Shown: piece by piece, positions 1 to 6,499 of the stretch
Position numbering within the stretch: the stretch's first letter is position 1
How the letters are laid out: each line of letters opens with the position of its first letter
Origin: Bacteroidia bacterium
Lineage (GTDB): Bacteria > Bacteroidota > Bacteroidia > Bacteroidales > Azobacteroidaceae
Direction of reading: 5' to 3'
DNA: 12,166 nt
Assembly: GCA_025996815.1 (NCBI GenBank)
Contig: BNTT01000085.1
Coordinates: 1 to 12,166, forward strand
Program-made: the position numbers and the translations under genes
The notes under the pieces: model-generated
Told to the model about the DNA's origin: nothing
The model's database searches: none
Seen by the model: the letters and a program-made list of their open reading frames with translations, nothing else

Positions 1-70
1 TGATTTCTTTCACAACCTGCTTGAAGGTGTCGTCTGGAATGCTCAAGCCGCGTTTTATTTTGTCGTACTG
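1..70 (-). repeat. Exact inverted copy of rpoN bases 1079-1148
   Basis: The reverse complement of bases 1-70 is identical to 1079-1148. Identity stops abruptly at 70/71 on the inside and continues to the window edge on the outside. The lengths and sharp border suit a chimeric read, an amplification artefact or an assembly break better than an old duplication, which would have drifted. Confidence 0.95.
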
Positions 71-298
71 AATATCATAAGCAAGCAGCGGATTATTGGT
101 GCTCAACGCGATTTTATTGGTCTGCTCGTTGATTTCAAATGGGAGCGACCCGCTAACCTTACCGCTTACACGGGCGATACCCGCCTGTATCCGAGATTCA
201 GGCACTTGATTATCCGTGTTGCAAGCACAAAACAATCCCATTGACACACTCATAAAAACTACTGCGAGTTTTTTGCAAAAGACACTATTTTCTTCCAT
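1..298 (-). CDS. Small lipoprotein, 5' part only, joined to inverted rpoN copy
   Basis: The gene starts at the ATG at 298 and stays open to the window edge. The N-terminus is a lipoprotein signal peptide: a short basic start, a hydrophobic stretch (LAVVFMSVSMGLF) and a cysteine at residue 26 in the context FCAC, which fits a relaxed Bacteroidetes lipobox. The mature part to about residue 76 resembles nothing I recognise. From base 70 down to 1 the sequence is an exact inverted copy of rpoN bases 1079-1148, and the reading frame happens to match rpoN, so the last 23 residues (QYDKIKRGL...) are RpoN residues. Only bases 71-298 can be trusted as native to this gene. It is transcribed divergently from rpoN. 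Function unknown; probably an envelope lipoprotein anchored in a membrane. Confidence 0.6.
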   Translation of the reverse strand, partial: MEENSVFCKKLAVVFMSVSMGLFCACNTDNQVPESRIQAGIARVSGKVSGSLPFEINEQTNKIALSTNNPLLAYDIQYDKIKRGLSIPDDTFKQVVKEI

Positions 299-329
299 TT
301 TTAAATAAAATATATCCGGTAACGGACTG

Positions 330-337
330 CAAAGGTA
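330..337 (-). promoter_or_regulatory. -7 element for the minus-strand lipoprotein gene
   Basis: On the minus strand bases 337-330 read TACCTTTG, a match to the Bacteroidetes -7 consensus TAnnTTTG, 32 bp before the ATG at 298. I see no good -33 TTTG at the usual distance, so this rests on one box. Confidence 0.45.
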
Positions 338-367
338 CAAAATAATTCATAATTCGTAATTATTTCA

Positions 368-375
368 TAACTTTG
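368..375 (+). promoter_or_regulatory. -7 element for rpoN
   Basis: TAACTTTG matches TAnnTTTG and lies 22 bp before the rpoN ATG, giving a very short leader. The upstream region is A/T rich without a clear -33 TTTG. Together with the minus-strand box at 330-337 it makes the 99-bp gap a divergent promoter region. Confidence 0.5.
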
Positions 376-397
376 CGCAAAAAAATAAAAACGATAG

Positions 398-1867
398 ATG
401 GCACTTCGGCAACAACAGACCCTCAAACAGCAGCAGAAGCTGTCGCCGCTGCAAATTCAGCAGGTCAAACTGCTGGAACTGACAGCCCTCGAAATGCAAG
501 ACCGCATCGTGCAGGAACTCGAAGAAAATCCCGCCCTCGAAATGGGCGCAGAACTTCCCGACGAGCCGGACAGTGCGCTCGACGACGACTTGCAACCAAC
601 TGATACGGAACTCGCTCCGGACAGCGACCCCACGCTCGGCGACTACCTGACGGAAGACGACGTGCCCGACTATGCCTACAACAATGCCGCCCAAAGCGAG
701 CCACGCACGGAAATTCCCTATTCGGAAGCCGAGTCGTTTCACGAATATCTGCAAAATCAACTTCAACTGAAAAAACTGACCAAACGCGCCACGCAAATCG
801 CCGAATATCTGATTGGAAACCTCGAAGACGACGGCTATCTGCGCCGCAACCTGGGCGCGATTTCCGACGACTTGCTGTTTCAATACACGATGGATGTGTC
901 GCCCAACGAATTGGGGGAGGTGTTGCACCTCGTGGTGCAAACATTAGACCCCGCCGGCATTGGCGCAACAAATTTGCAGGAATGTTTGCTCCTCCAACTT
1001 GAGCGAAAGGCAGACACGCACGAGCGGACGTTGGCTCGCAGCATCGTAGCGGACTATTTTGAAGCCTTTTCAAAAAAGCAGTACGACAAAATAAAACGCG
1101 GCTTGAGCATTCCAGACGACACCTTCAAGCAGGTTGTGAAAGAAATCACGAGCCTCAACCCGAAGCCCGGCAGTGCGTGGGGGAGTGCCACGGAAACGAA
1201 AATGGCGCACATCACCCCCGATTTCACGGTGGAAACGCTCGACGGCAAGTTGCTGCTGAGTATGCCGTCGCACAACATCCCCGAACTGCACGTCAGCCGC
1301 GACTTTTTGGGAATGCTGGAGCAATACGCCAAAAACGACGACGCGGCGGCTTTCGTCAAACAAAAAACGGATGCCGCCCGCTGGTTTATCGACGCCGTCC
1401 GCCAGCGTCAAAACACCCTCCGCAACACGATGGAGGCGATTATGAACATCCAAAAAACGTTTTTCCTGACAGGCGAAAGCAGCACGTTGAAACCAATGAT
1501 ACTCAAAGACGTAGCCGAAATAGCCGAATGCGACATCTCAACCGTCTCGCGCGTGGTCAATAGCAAATACGTGCAAACCAATTGGGGCATCTACCTCCTG
1601 AAATACTTCTTCTCGGAAGGGCTAACCAACGAGCAGGGCGAAGAGGTGTCCACCCGCGAAATAAAAGCCATCCTCCAAGAGTGCATAGAAGCAGAAGACA
1701 AGACAAAACCCCTGAGCGACGATGCCCTGACGCAACTCTTGACGGCGAAAGGCTATGATGTGGCGCGCCGCACGGTTGCCAAGTATCGCGAGGGGCTGGG
1801 GGTGGCTGTGGCGCGGTTGAGGAGGGAGGCAAAAACATGTGTTACGCCGGAAGGCGTTAAATTTTGA
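398..1867 (+). CDS. rpoN: RNA polymerase sigma-54 factor (RpoN)
   Basis: Sigma-54 directs RNA polymerase to -24/-12 promoters and needs an AAA+ enhancer-binding activator to melt DNA. The 489-residue length is usual. Region I is the glutamine- and leucine-rich N-terminus (LKQQQKLSPLQIQQVKLLEL, then LEENPALEMG, residues about 8-50). An acidic region II follows (about 55-110), then the core-binding domain (about 120-320). A helix-turn-helix segment near 365-400 contains LKDVAEIAECDISTVSRVVN. The diagnostic RpoN box, ARRTVAKYRE, is at residues 456-465. The start at 398 fits the family N-terminus; no Shine-Dalgarno is evident, as is common in this phylum. The protein runs about ten residues past the usual RLRRE ending (TCVTPEGVKF), and that tail contains a small hairpin that may belong to a dispersed repeat. 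No activator gene lies in the window. Confidence 0.96.
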   Translation: MALRQQQTLKQQQKLSPLQIQQVKLLELTALEMQDRIVQELEENPALEMGAELPDEPDSALDDDLQPTDTELAPDSDPTLGDYLTEDDVPDYAYNNAAQSEPRTEIPYSEAESFHEYLQNQLQLKKLTKRATQIAEYLIGNLEDDGYLRRNLGAISDDLLFQYTMDVSPNELGEVLHLVVQTLDPAGIGATNLQECLLLQLERKADTHERTLARSIVADYFEAFSKKQYDKIKRGLSIPDDTFKQVVKEITSLNPKPGSAWGSATETKMAHITPDFTVETLDGKLLLSMPSHNIPELHVSRDFLGMLEQYAKNDDAAAFVKQKTDAARWFIDAVRQRQNTLRNTMEAIMNIQKTFFLTGESSTLKPMILKDVAEIAECDISTVSRVVNSKYVQTNWGIYLLKYFFSEGLTNEQGEEVSTREIKAILQECIEAEDKTKPLSDDALTQLLTAKGYDVARRTVAKYREGLGVAVARLRREAKTCVTPEGVKF

Positions 1868-1922
1868 TAACCCTGTACAAGCGAAGCGCAGTGCAGGGTA
1901 AGGCACGCGAGGGTAAGGCACG
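1844..1922. repeat. Hairpins and 15-bp tandem repeat at the rpoN 3' end
   Basis: ACGCC-GGAA-GGCGT (1844-1857) is a perfect hairpin inside the last rpoN codons. It is followed by ACCCTG (1870-1875) pairing with CAGGGT (1894-1899), and then by GGGTAAGGCACG twice at 1896-1907 and 1911-1922 (15-bp period). No T-run follows, so this is not a clear terminator. It looks like a dispersed intergenic repeat that abuts or enters the gene end; the repeat-family assignment is inference. Confidence 0.45.
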
Positions 1923-2042
1923 GGGTAGATGACTATCTCTTTTTTGTTAGGCACAATATATTGGTAGAAACCGGAATCCACCCACGGTTATGCACATATC
2001 GCCTCTGCGAGGCTAAAAATAGCACCCCCAAAAAAGAATTAT
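1923..2042. other. Intergenic stretch, repeat-like, with a small hairpin
   Basis: No gene seen. It contains a hairpin GCCTC-TGC-GAGGC at 2001-2013. Read on the minus strand it is hairpin, then a GATATGTGCATAACCGTGGGT-type sequence, then TTTCTACCAATA. The region after the T9SS protein (6358-6423) has a comparable layout of a small hairpin next to a TCTATTG/GGGTGGGT stretch, which suggests related intergenic repeats. Confidence 0.3.
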
Positions 2043-2062
2043 CCAAATTTAGAAAAATTTGG
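2043..2062. promoter_or_regulatory. Palindrome over the -33 box (operator candidate)
   Basis: CCAAATTT-agaa-AAATTTGG is a perfect 8-bp inverted repeat with a 4-bp spacer. Its right arm contains the TTTG of the -33 element at 2058-2061, so a protein bound here would block or alter promoter use. It could also be a weak terminator hairpin for rpoN, but the stem is A/T rich and no T-run follows. Confidence 0.45.
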
Positions 2063-2089
2063 TAGTTTAAAAAATAATGCTTACCTTTG
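2058..2089 (+). promoter_or_regulatory. Bacteroidetes-type promoter of the structured leader
   Basis: TTTG at 2058-2061, a 20-bp spacer, then TACCTTTG at 2082-2089 match the -33/-7 consensus of the phylum's primary sigma factor, including spacing. The start is expected at about 2095 (G). I see no other convincing promoter between here and the gene at 2423. Confidence 0.75.
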
Positions 2090-2094
2090 CCCCC

Positions 2095-2359
2095 GTGATT
2101 TAGTAGCAATTAGTAAAAACAATTAAAAAATTATCATTATGAAAACGTAAAATGTAATTATGCACACATTTTAAATTAGGAAAAAGCGTTATTGCTTATC
2201 ACTCTTGCCTATTGAAACTTAGGAACTTTCAGAGCAGTCAAGGGAATAAAGCGAAGACGTTCACACTGTACGGTGTGGGCATGACTTGTTTTATTTGACT
2301 GCACGGTATCCTAAGACCACAATAGGCGGATGAAATTAGATTTTGTCCGCGCTTTTTTT
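2095..2359 (+). ncRNA. Structured leader or independent small RNA, family unknown
   Basis: The region from the promoter to the terminator folds into long nested helices. GCCTATTG (2207-2214) pairs with CAATAGGC (2320-2327). CTTAGGA (2218-2224) pairs with TCCTAAG (2309-2315). GCAGTCAA (2234-2241) pairs with TTGACTGC (2295-2302). The apical hairpin is CACACT-GTAC-GGTGTG (2262-2277). This gives a rod with an asymmetric internal loop (2225-2233 against 2303-2308). The outer helix touches the terminator stem, sharing bases 2326-2327. It begins at a strong promoter, codes for nothing long, and ends 63 bp before the T9SS protein gene. It may be a free regulatory RNA; a 6S-like RNA is one possibility from the rod shape, but the rod is short for that. 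Otherwise it is a riboswitch or attenuator of the downstream gene. I recognise no known motif. Confidence 0.65.
2326..2359 (+). terminator. Intrinsic terminator of the leader RNA
   Basis: GCGGATGAAAT (2326-2336), loop TAG, ATTTTGTCCGC (2340-2350) form an 11-bp stem with two G-U pairs. After GC comes T7 (2353-2359). This is a textbook Rho-independent terminator placed 63 bp before the next start codon. Confidence 0.85.
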
Positions 2360-2422
2360 ATGTGTGTATCCTTGAAGGACAAAAAAACAATTATAGTTTA
2401 AATACATAAAATTAAAAAACAA

Positions 2423-5400
2423 ATGAAACAGAAATTACAGAAAGTATCCCACGGGATGCTCAATCAAGCGAAACGCTTCGGGCGTTTCATCTTTGCCGCG
2501 GTGCTGGCGTCTTCGACGCTGTTGCCCGCGTTTGCAGCTGATGTTATCAGCTCGGTCACCGTTATTAATCCCGCATTCGCGCCCGCCGTCTACAACGGTA
2601 CGCTACAGGTGCCGACTGTTGCTGATTTGTACATTAGGGACGATGCAGGTACAGTTATTACGAGCGGCGTCATTATCAATGTCACCGGCAGCACCGCCTC
2701 CTCCGGCAATCACGGAACAGATGTCGGGATTGTTACAATTGAGGTCGTCGACGACGGTCTTACTTCACATCCTACCTATACCGTCGGTACCAATACGACG
2801 ACGTACGAGATTGTGAAAGCCACCCCGACACTTGCCGATTTGGATCCGGCGACTATCGTATTTCCGGCGGGTGTTCTGGCGGGTATCGAGTATGATGGAG
2901 ACGACCACACTACCGACTGGGCCACCTTTAGCCCGGCTATTGTGGCAACCAAGAGCGGTGAAGGCACACTCACGGTGGAGTATGACGGTGGCGCTCTCCC
3001 TGTGAACGCCGGCACGTACACCGTAACGGTTGTGTTTGATGGTTCCGGTGATAATTTCTTTGCCGGGACGGTTACTTTGCCCACTCCTTACGTAATTGAG
3101 AAAGCCACCCCGACACTTTTCGATTTGGATGTGACGGGAGCCACAATACCGACGGGTAATATCACTTTTGATGGCACGCCACAAAGTGTTACCGGTAGTG
3201 CCGTGGCTTTTGAATCTAGCACACCCAAGTCAAACCCTGGCGGCTCATTCGCGATAATGTATAACGGTAGCACTCCCCCTACCAATGTCGGCTCGTACAC
3301 CGTAACGGCTGAAATTGGGGAAGGTGATAATTACATTGCCGGGTCGGTTGTTTTGAGCAATTTCGACATTGTCCCGCTATCCCTAAATTCTGGTACTACT
3401 CTTGTACTCTCTGCTAGTAGTGAGGTGTACACCGGCTCACAACTGATGCTTGCGATTGCTTCGGTCGATAACTCTGGTGTGACCCCCACCGCACTTGCGC
3501 CCACTGACTACACTATTTCCTACGGCCCCAATATAAATGAGGGAGCAGGAGCAGGAAGCGTGACAGTTAACGGTATAGGGAATTTTACGGGTTCTGAAAC
3601 GACGACTTTCGACATTAACGCGAAAAGCCTCGCTGCTACTACAGTGGGAACGGATCCAGATATTGAAATTACATTTCCTACTGCACCTATTACGTACAAT
3701 GGCAATTTCCAGACGCCTCCGATTCTTGTCAGAGATGTTGTACGGGACGCCCCACTGCTTGCGGGCGTTGACTACATAGTTCTAACCCCGGGTGAATACA
3801 ACAACAATCAAGATGCGGGAACAGCTGACGTGACAATTACCGGTATGGGGAATTATGACGGTGGTTCTACTAAACAGGAGTTTTTCGAAATTAACAAGAA
3901 AGTGCTTACCATTAGCGGTGCCACAGTCACGGCGGTGAAAACTTTTAATAACGCGACCGCCATTACGAATGCGGATGTAGCCGTGACATTCAGCGGGTTT
4001 GTAGCCGGACAAACCTTTACAGGACCCGGAACCGCAGGAAGCACTTATGATTACGAGATTGTCGCGGATTATAGCAGTGCCAACGCGGGAACAGGCATAC
4101 CTGTTATCGGCACCGTTACGCTTGATAATGCTAATCCTTTAGTCGATGCAAAGAATTACACCTTTGCAACAGGCGCAACCACCGACCTTCCCAGTACTCT
4201 GACAGGGGATATTGCCAAGGCGGGCGGCTTGACCGTTACGCCTCAGAATCTGAACATAAATGCGTTTGGTACCGGCGCTTCCGACAGTTATCCATTCGAT
4301 TTGAATAACCTCTTGCTGAGTGCCGCCGATGCAGGCACAAGGAGCTACTCCAACGTGGATTCTGTCCATGGATCCGGTGTTACCTTTGGTCCCATCGGCT
4401 TAAGCGGCGCGAACAATCGCATGTTGAACTATGCCATTACCGGAGGGTCGGCTGCCGGCGGTGCAGCGATTACCGTTGATGTCGAAACGCAGAACTATAC
4501 GACCGCTTCGGTGAGTTTGCCAATCGTCGTTACATCAGATGTAATAGAAACCCTCAGTTTTGCTGTAGAAGACACGGCGTTCATTTACGGTCACGCACCA
4601 ATCACGGATATAGTAGCAACACCAGGTGCATACAACCGTGGCTCCATTGACTACTCTTCTAGCGACCCAACCGTTGCCGACGTTATTTACACCGGTGAAG
4701 TTATAATTGGAAATGCAGGCACGGCAACCATTACGGCGAAGATAGCACCGGGTGCTGGTCATTCCGGAGCAGAAACAAGTTATAATATTACGGTGGAGCC
4801 GAAAGACCTCTATGTGACAGCATTGCCTCAAACTATCATTGCGTCGACTGGCGCTATTGCTGTTGCTGGTCCTACTACTGTAGACTACAATGGCTTTGAG
4901 AACGGAGAAGGCGCAGCCGATTTGAATACGCAGCCCGTACTGACAATCGGTGGTCTAGATATTACTGCGCCGAGAGTTGTTGATAATGCCATTACTTTCA
5001 GTACGGCAGCAGCGGATCCAAACTACAACGTGCACTCTTCTCCCGGCACGCTGACCATAGCCGATGTTCCGACTATAACTGGTGCTACAGCTGCAGGACG
5101 CAACTCAGAAGTAGTTGTGACGATTACTAACGAAGTTGACAACTACGCTGCAATTACCGATTACAGAGTGACACTGACACCGGTCGCTCCCGATACCGAT
5201 CCCGCTACGACGGTCACAAGACCAGTGCCCGGTCCTATCCACGTACCGGCAGTCAATGGAAAAGAATATACCGTTGATGTAGAAGCATATAATGGAGTAG
5301 GTTTAGTCGGTTGGAGTACTCCATACACAATCCTTGGTACGGTATCGCCTACTGCAGGGGACACAAGGGCAGCGACAGCACCGAGCAACATCGTTGCCGT

Positions 5401-6202
5401 AGCAGACACAGCTAAGGCAACGGTAACGTTCACCACCGCCGATCCGGGCAATCCAGCCAAGACAATCACCGGTTACACGGTAAGGTCAACCCCTCATGGC
5501 ATCGAAAAAACCGGCACGGGAACCTCCATCACAGTGGAAGGCTTGACCCCCGACACCACCTACACCTTCAAGGTAACGGTAAACTTTGCCGATGAATCGG
5601 GTATGACATCTGTACCTTCTAATGCGGTAACGATTCTGGCACCGGCAGATCCGGATCCGGTACCAAACCCGACGAAACCGACCAACGTCACTGCCTCAGC
5701 AGGCACTGCAGGCGACGGTAAGGCAACAGTAACGTTCATTGCCCATAACGATGACAAGCCGGTTTCCAAGTACACGGTAGTGTCCACCCCCGGAAACATC
5801 TCACAAGAAGGCGCAGAAAGCCCCATCACAGTGGAAGGCTTGACCCCCGGCGAAACCTACACCTTCACGGTGACGGTAACCTTTGAAGATGGCACATTCT
5901 TGACCTCAGAAGCCTCTGAATCCGTAACACTACTGGAAAGTGAAGGAGAAGGCGGTGGCACAGGCATCATCGACGTGGAAGAAGTTGCAGCAATGAAGTT
6001 GTATCCCAACCCGGCAACCGAAAGTGTAACAATCACCGGCTTGCAAGGCAACGAAACGCTCCGCTTCTATGATGCAAACGGTCGCGCTGTGTTCACGCGC
6101 AAAGCGGCAAATTCTACGGAAGTTATTCCGGTAAGCCAATTGCAAAAAGGCATTTACATCGTGCGCATTGGCACAAAAGCATTGAAGTTAGTGAAGATTT
6201 GA
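2423..6202 (+). CDS. Large secreted multidomain surface protein with T9SS sorting domain
   Basis: A 1259-residue exported protein. Residues 1-38 are a Sec signal peptide (basic N-region, hydrophobic core, cleavage after AFA). Residues about 40-880 are a string of roughly 80-100-residue beta-rich modules of the MBG/YDG and Ig-like type, with recurring endings such as GTYTVTV, YVIEKATPTL, FDINAK and FEINKK. Three fibronectin type III-like modules follow at about 882-975, 985-1073 and 1083-1172, the last two closely alike. After an E/G-rich linker, residues about 1189-1259 are a type A T9SS C-terminal sorting domain: LYPNPATESVTI, FYDANGR, LQKGIYIVRI and the final KLVKI. Known T9SS cargo is moved across the outer membrane and its C-terminal domain removed, leaving the protein attached or released. 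Absence of any catalytic motif suggests adhesion or a structural role (inference). The leader RNA upstream may control it. Confidence 0.85.
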   Translation: MKQKLQKVSHGMLNQAKRFGRFIFAAVLASSTLLPAFAADVISSVTVINPAFAPAVYNGTLQVPTVADLYIRDDAGTVITSGVIINVTGSTASSGNHGTDVGIVTIEVVDDGLTSHPTYTVGTNTTTYEIVKATPTLADLDPATIVFPAGVLAGIEYDGDDHTTDWATFSPAIVATKSGEGTLTVEYDGGALPVNAGTYTVTVVFDGSGDNFFAGTVTLPTPYVIEKATPTLFDLDVTGATIPTGNITFDGTPQSVTGSAVAFESSTPKSNPGGSFAIMYNGSTPPTNVGSYTVTAEIGEGDNYIAGSVVLSNFDIVPLSLNSGTTLVLSASSEVYTGSQLMLAIASVDNSGVTPTALAPTDYTISYGPNINEGAGAGSVTVNGIGNFTGSETTTFDINAKSLAATTVGTDPDIEITFPTAPITYNGNFQTPPILVRDVVRDAPLLAGVDYIVLTPGEYNNNQDAGTADVTITGMGNYDGGSTKQEFFEINKKVLTISGATVTAVKTFNNATAITNADVAVTFSGFVAGQTFTGPGTAGSTYDYEIVADYSSANAGTGIPVIGTVTLDNANPLVDAKNYTFATGATTDLPSTLTGDIAKAGGLTVTPQNLNINAFGTGASDSYPFDLNNLLLSAADAGTRSYSNVDSVHGSGVTFGPIGLSGANNRMLNYAITGGSAAGGAAITVDVETQNYTTASVSLPIVVTSDVIETLSFAVEDTAFIYGHAPITDIVATPGAYNRGSIDYSSSDPTVADVIYTGEVIIGNAGTATITAKIAPGAGHSGAETSYNITVEPKDLYVTALPQTIIASTGAIAVAGPTTVDYNGFENGEGAADLNTQPVLTIGGLDITAPRVVDNAITFSTAAADPNYNVHSSPGTLTIADVPTITGATAAGRNSEVVVTITNEVDNYAAITDYRVTLTPVAPDTDPATTVTRPVPGPIHVPAVNGKEYTVDVEAYNGVGLVGWSTPYTILGTVSPTAGDTRAATAPSNIVAVADTAKATVTFTTADPGNPAKTITGYTVRSTPHGIEKTGTGTSITVEGLTPDTTYTFKVTVNFADESGMTSVPSNAVTILAPADPDPVPNPTKPTNVTASAGTAGDGKATVTFIAHNDDKPVSKYTVVSTPGNISQEGAESPITVEGLTPGETYTFTVTVTFEDGTFLTSEASESVTLLESEGEGGGTGIIDVEEVAAMKLYPNPATESVTITGLQGNETLRFYDANGRAVFTRKAANSTEVIPVSQLQKGIYIVRIGTKALKLVKI
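2815..3118 (+). repeat. Duplicated MBG-like module signature
   Basis: GAAAGCCACCCCGACACTT occurs at 2815-2833 and again at 3100-3118, followed in both by two differing bases and CGATTTGGAT. The 285-bp period equals 95 codons and keeps frame, marking a module-sized tandem duplication. Confidence 0.8.
5526..5849 (+). repeat. Duplicated fibronectin type III module, near-identical stretch
   Basis: A 27-bp identical block lies at 5526-5552 and 5823-5849 (encoding ITVEGLTP), 297 bp or 99 codons apart. Flanking sequence is also very similar (TYTF.VTV after it, KATVTF before). This indicates recent in-frame duplication or gene conversion between the last two modules. Confidence 0.85.
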
Positions 6203-6222
6203 TAAAAAATAAATCTATTGTG

Positions 6223-6260
6223 CAGCAGAGGCGAAGTGATTCGACTCTGCTGTTTTTTTT
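6223..6260 (+). terminator. Intrinsic terminator of the T9SS surface protein gene
   Basis: CAGCAGAG (6223-6230) pairs with CTCTGCTG (6245-6252), with an inner CGAA/TTCG helix, and T8 follows at 6253-6260. It lies 20 bp after the stop codon. Confidence 0.9.
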
Positions 6261-6351
6261 GTCTGAACCACGATTTTTGCAAGATTTTTAGGATTAACAG
6301 GATAAAAAAATCTTGTTAATCCTTTAATCTTATTAAAATCGTGGTTCAGAC
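6261..6351. repeat. 91-bp foldback (palindromic) intergenic repeat
   Basis: The ends GTCTGAACCACGATTTT (6261-6277) and its exact reverse complement (6335-6351) enclose further pairs: AGATT/AATCT (6282-6286, 6326-6330) and AGGATTAACA/TGTTAATCCT (6290-6299, 6314-6323). It begins directly at the end of the terminator T-run. The shape is that of a short non-autonomous palindromic repeat; sequences of this kind (GGATTAACAGGAT-like) recur between genes in Bacteroidetes genomes to my knowledge. No gene inside. Confidence 0.8.
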
Positions 6352-6357
6352 ATTACT

Positions 6358-6423
6358 TTGCCCGTTAGGGCAATAATGGGTGGGTGGGGCGGTTTTTCTA
6401 TTGATATGAAAGCCCTACGGGCT
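6358..6423. repeat. Paired small hairpins around a GGGTGGGT stretch
   Basis: TTGCCC-GTTA-GGGCAA (6358-6373) and AGCCC-TAC-GGGCT (6411-6423) flank a G-rich core (GGGTGGGTGGGGCGG). The two hairpins are similar to each other in inverted orientation. Likely a second dispersed repeat; the remaining bases to 6499 hold nothing I can name. Confidence 0.5.
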
Positions 6424-6499
6424 AACCTTATCTGGAACTTAGGCTATTTAGTGGTATGATTGCGGATAATCATTAAAATAAACTCGCCGGCTCATTAGG

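Noticed and set aside
1949..1964. Possible sigma-54 (-24/-12) promoter, AGGCAC...TTGG, after rpoN
   Set aside because: The -24 GG is present but the -12 position reads TG rather than GC and the spacing does not fit; a sigma-70-type promoter at 2058-2089 explains transcription better.
2095..2359. tmRNA, SRP RNA or RNase P RNA
   Set aside because: No alanine-tRNA-like ends or tag, no GGAAGG-type SRP apical motif, and no GAGGAAAGTC-type RNase P core sequence were seen.
6223..6423. CRISPR array from the repeated hairpins
   Set aside because: There are no regularly spaced direct repeats; the structures are individual palindromes of different sequence.
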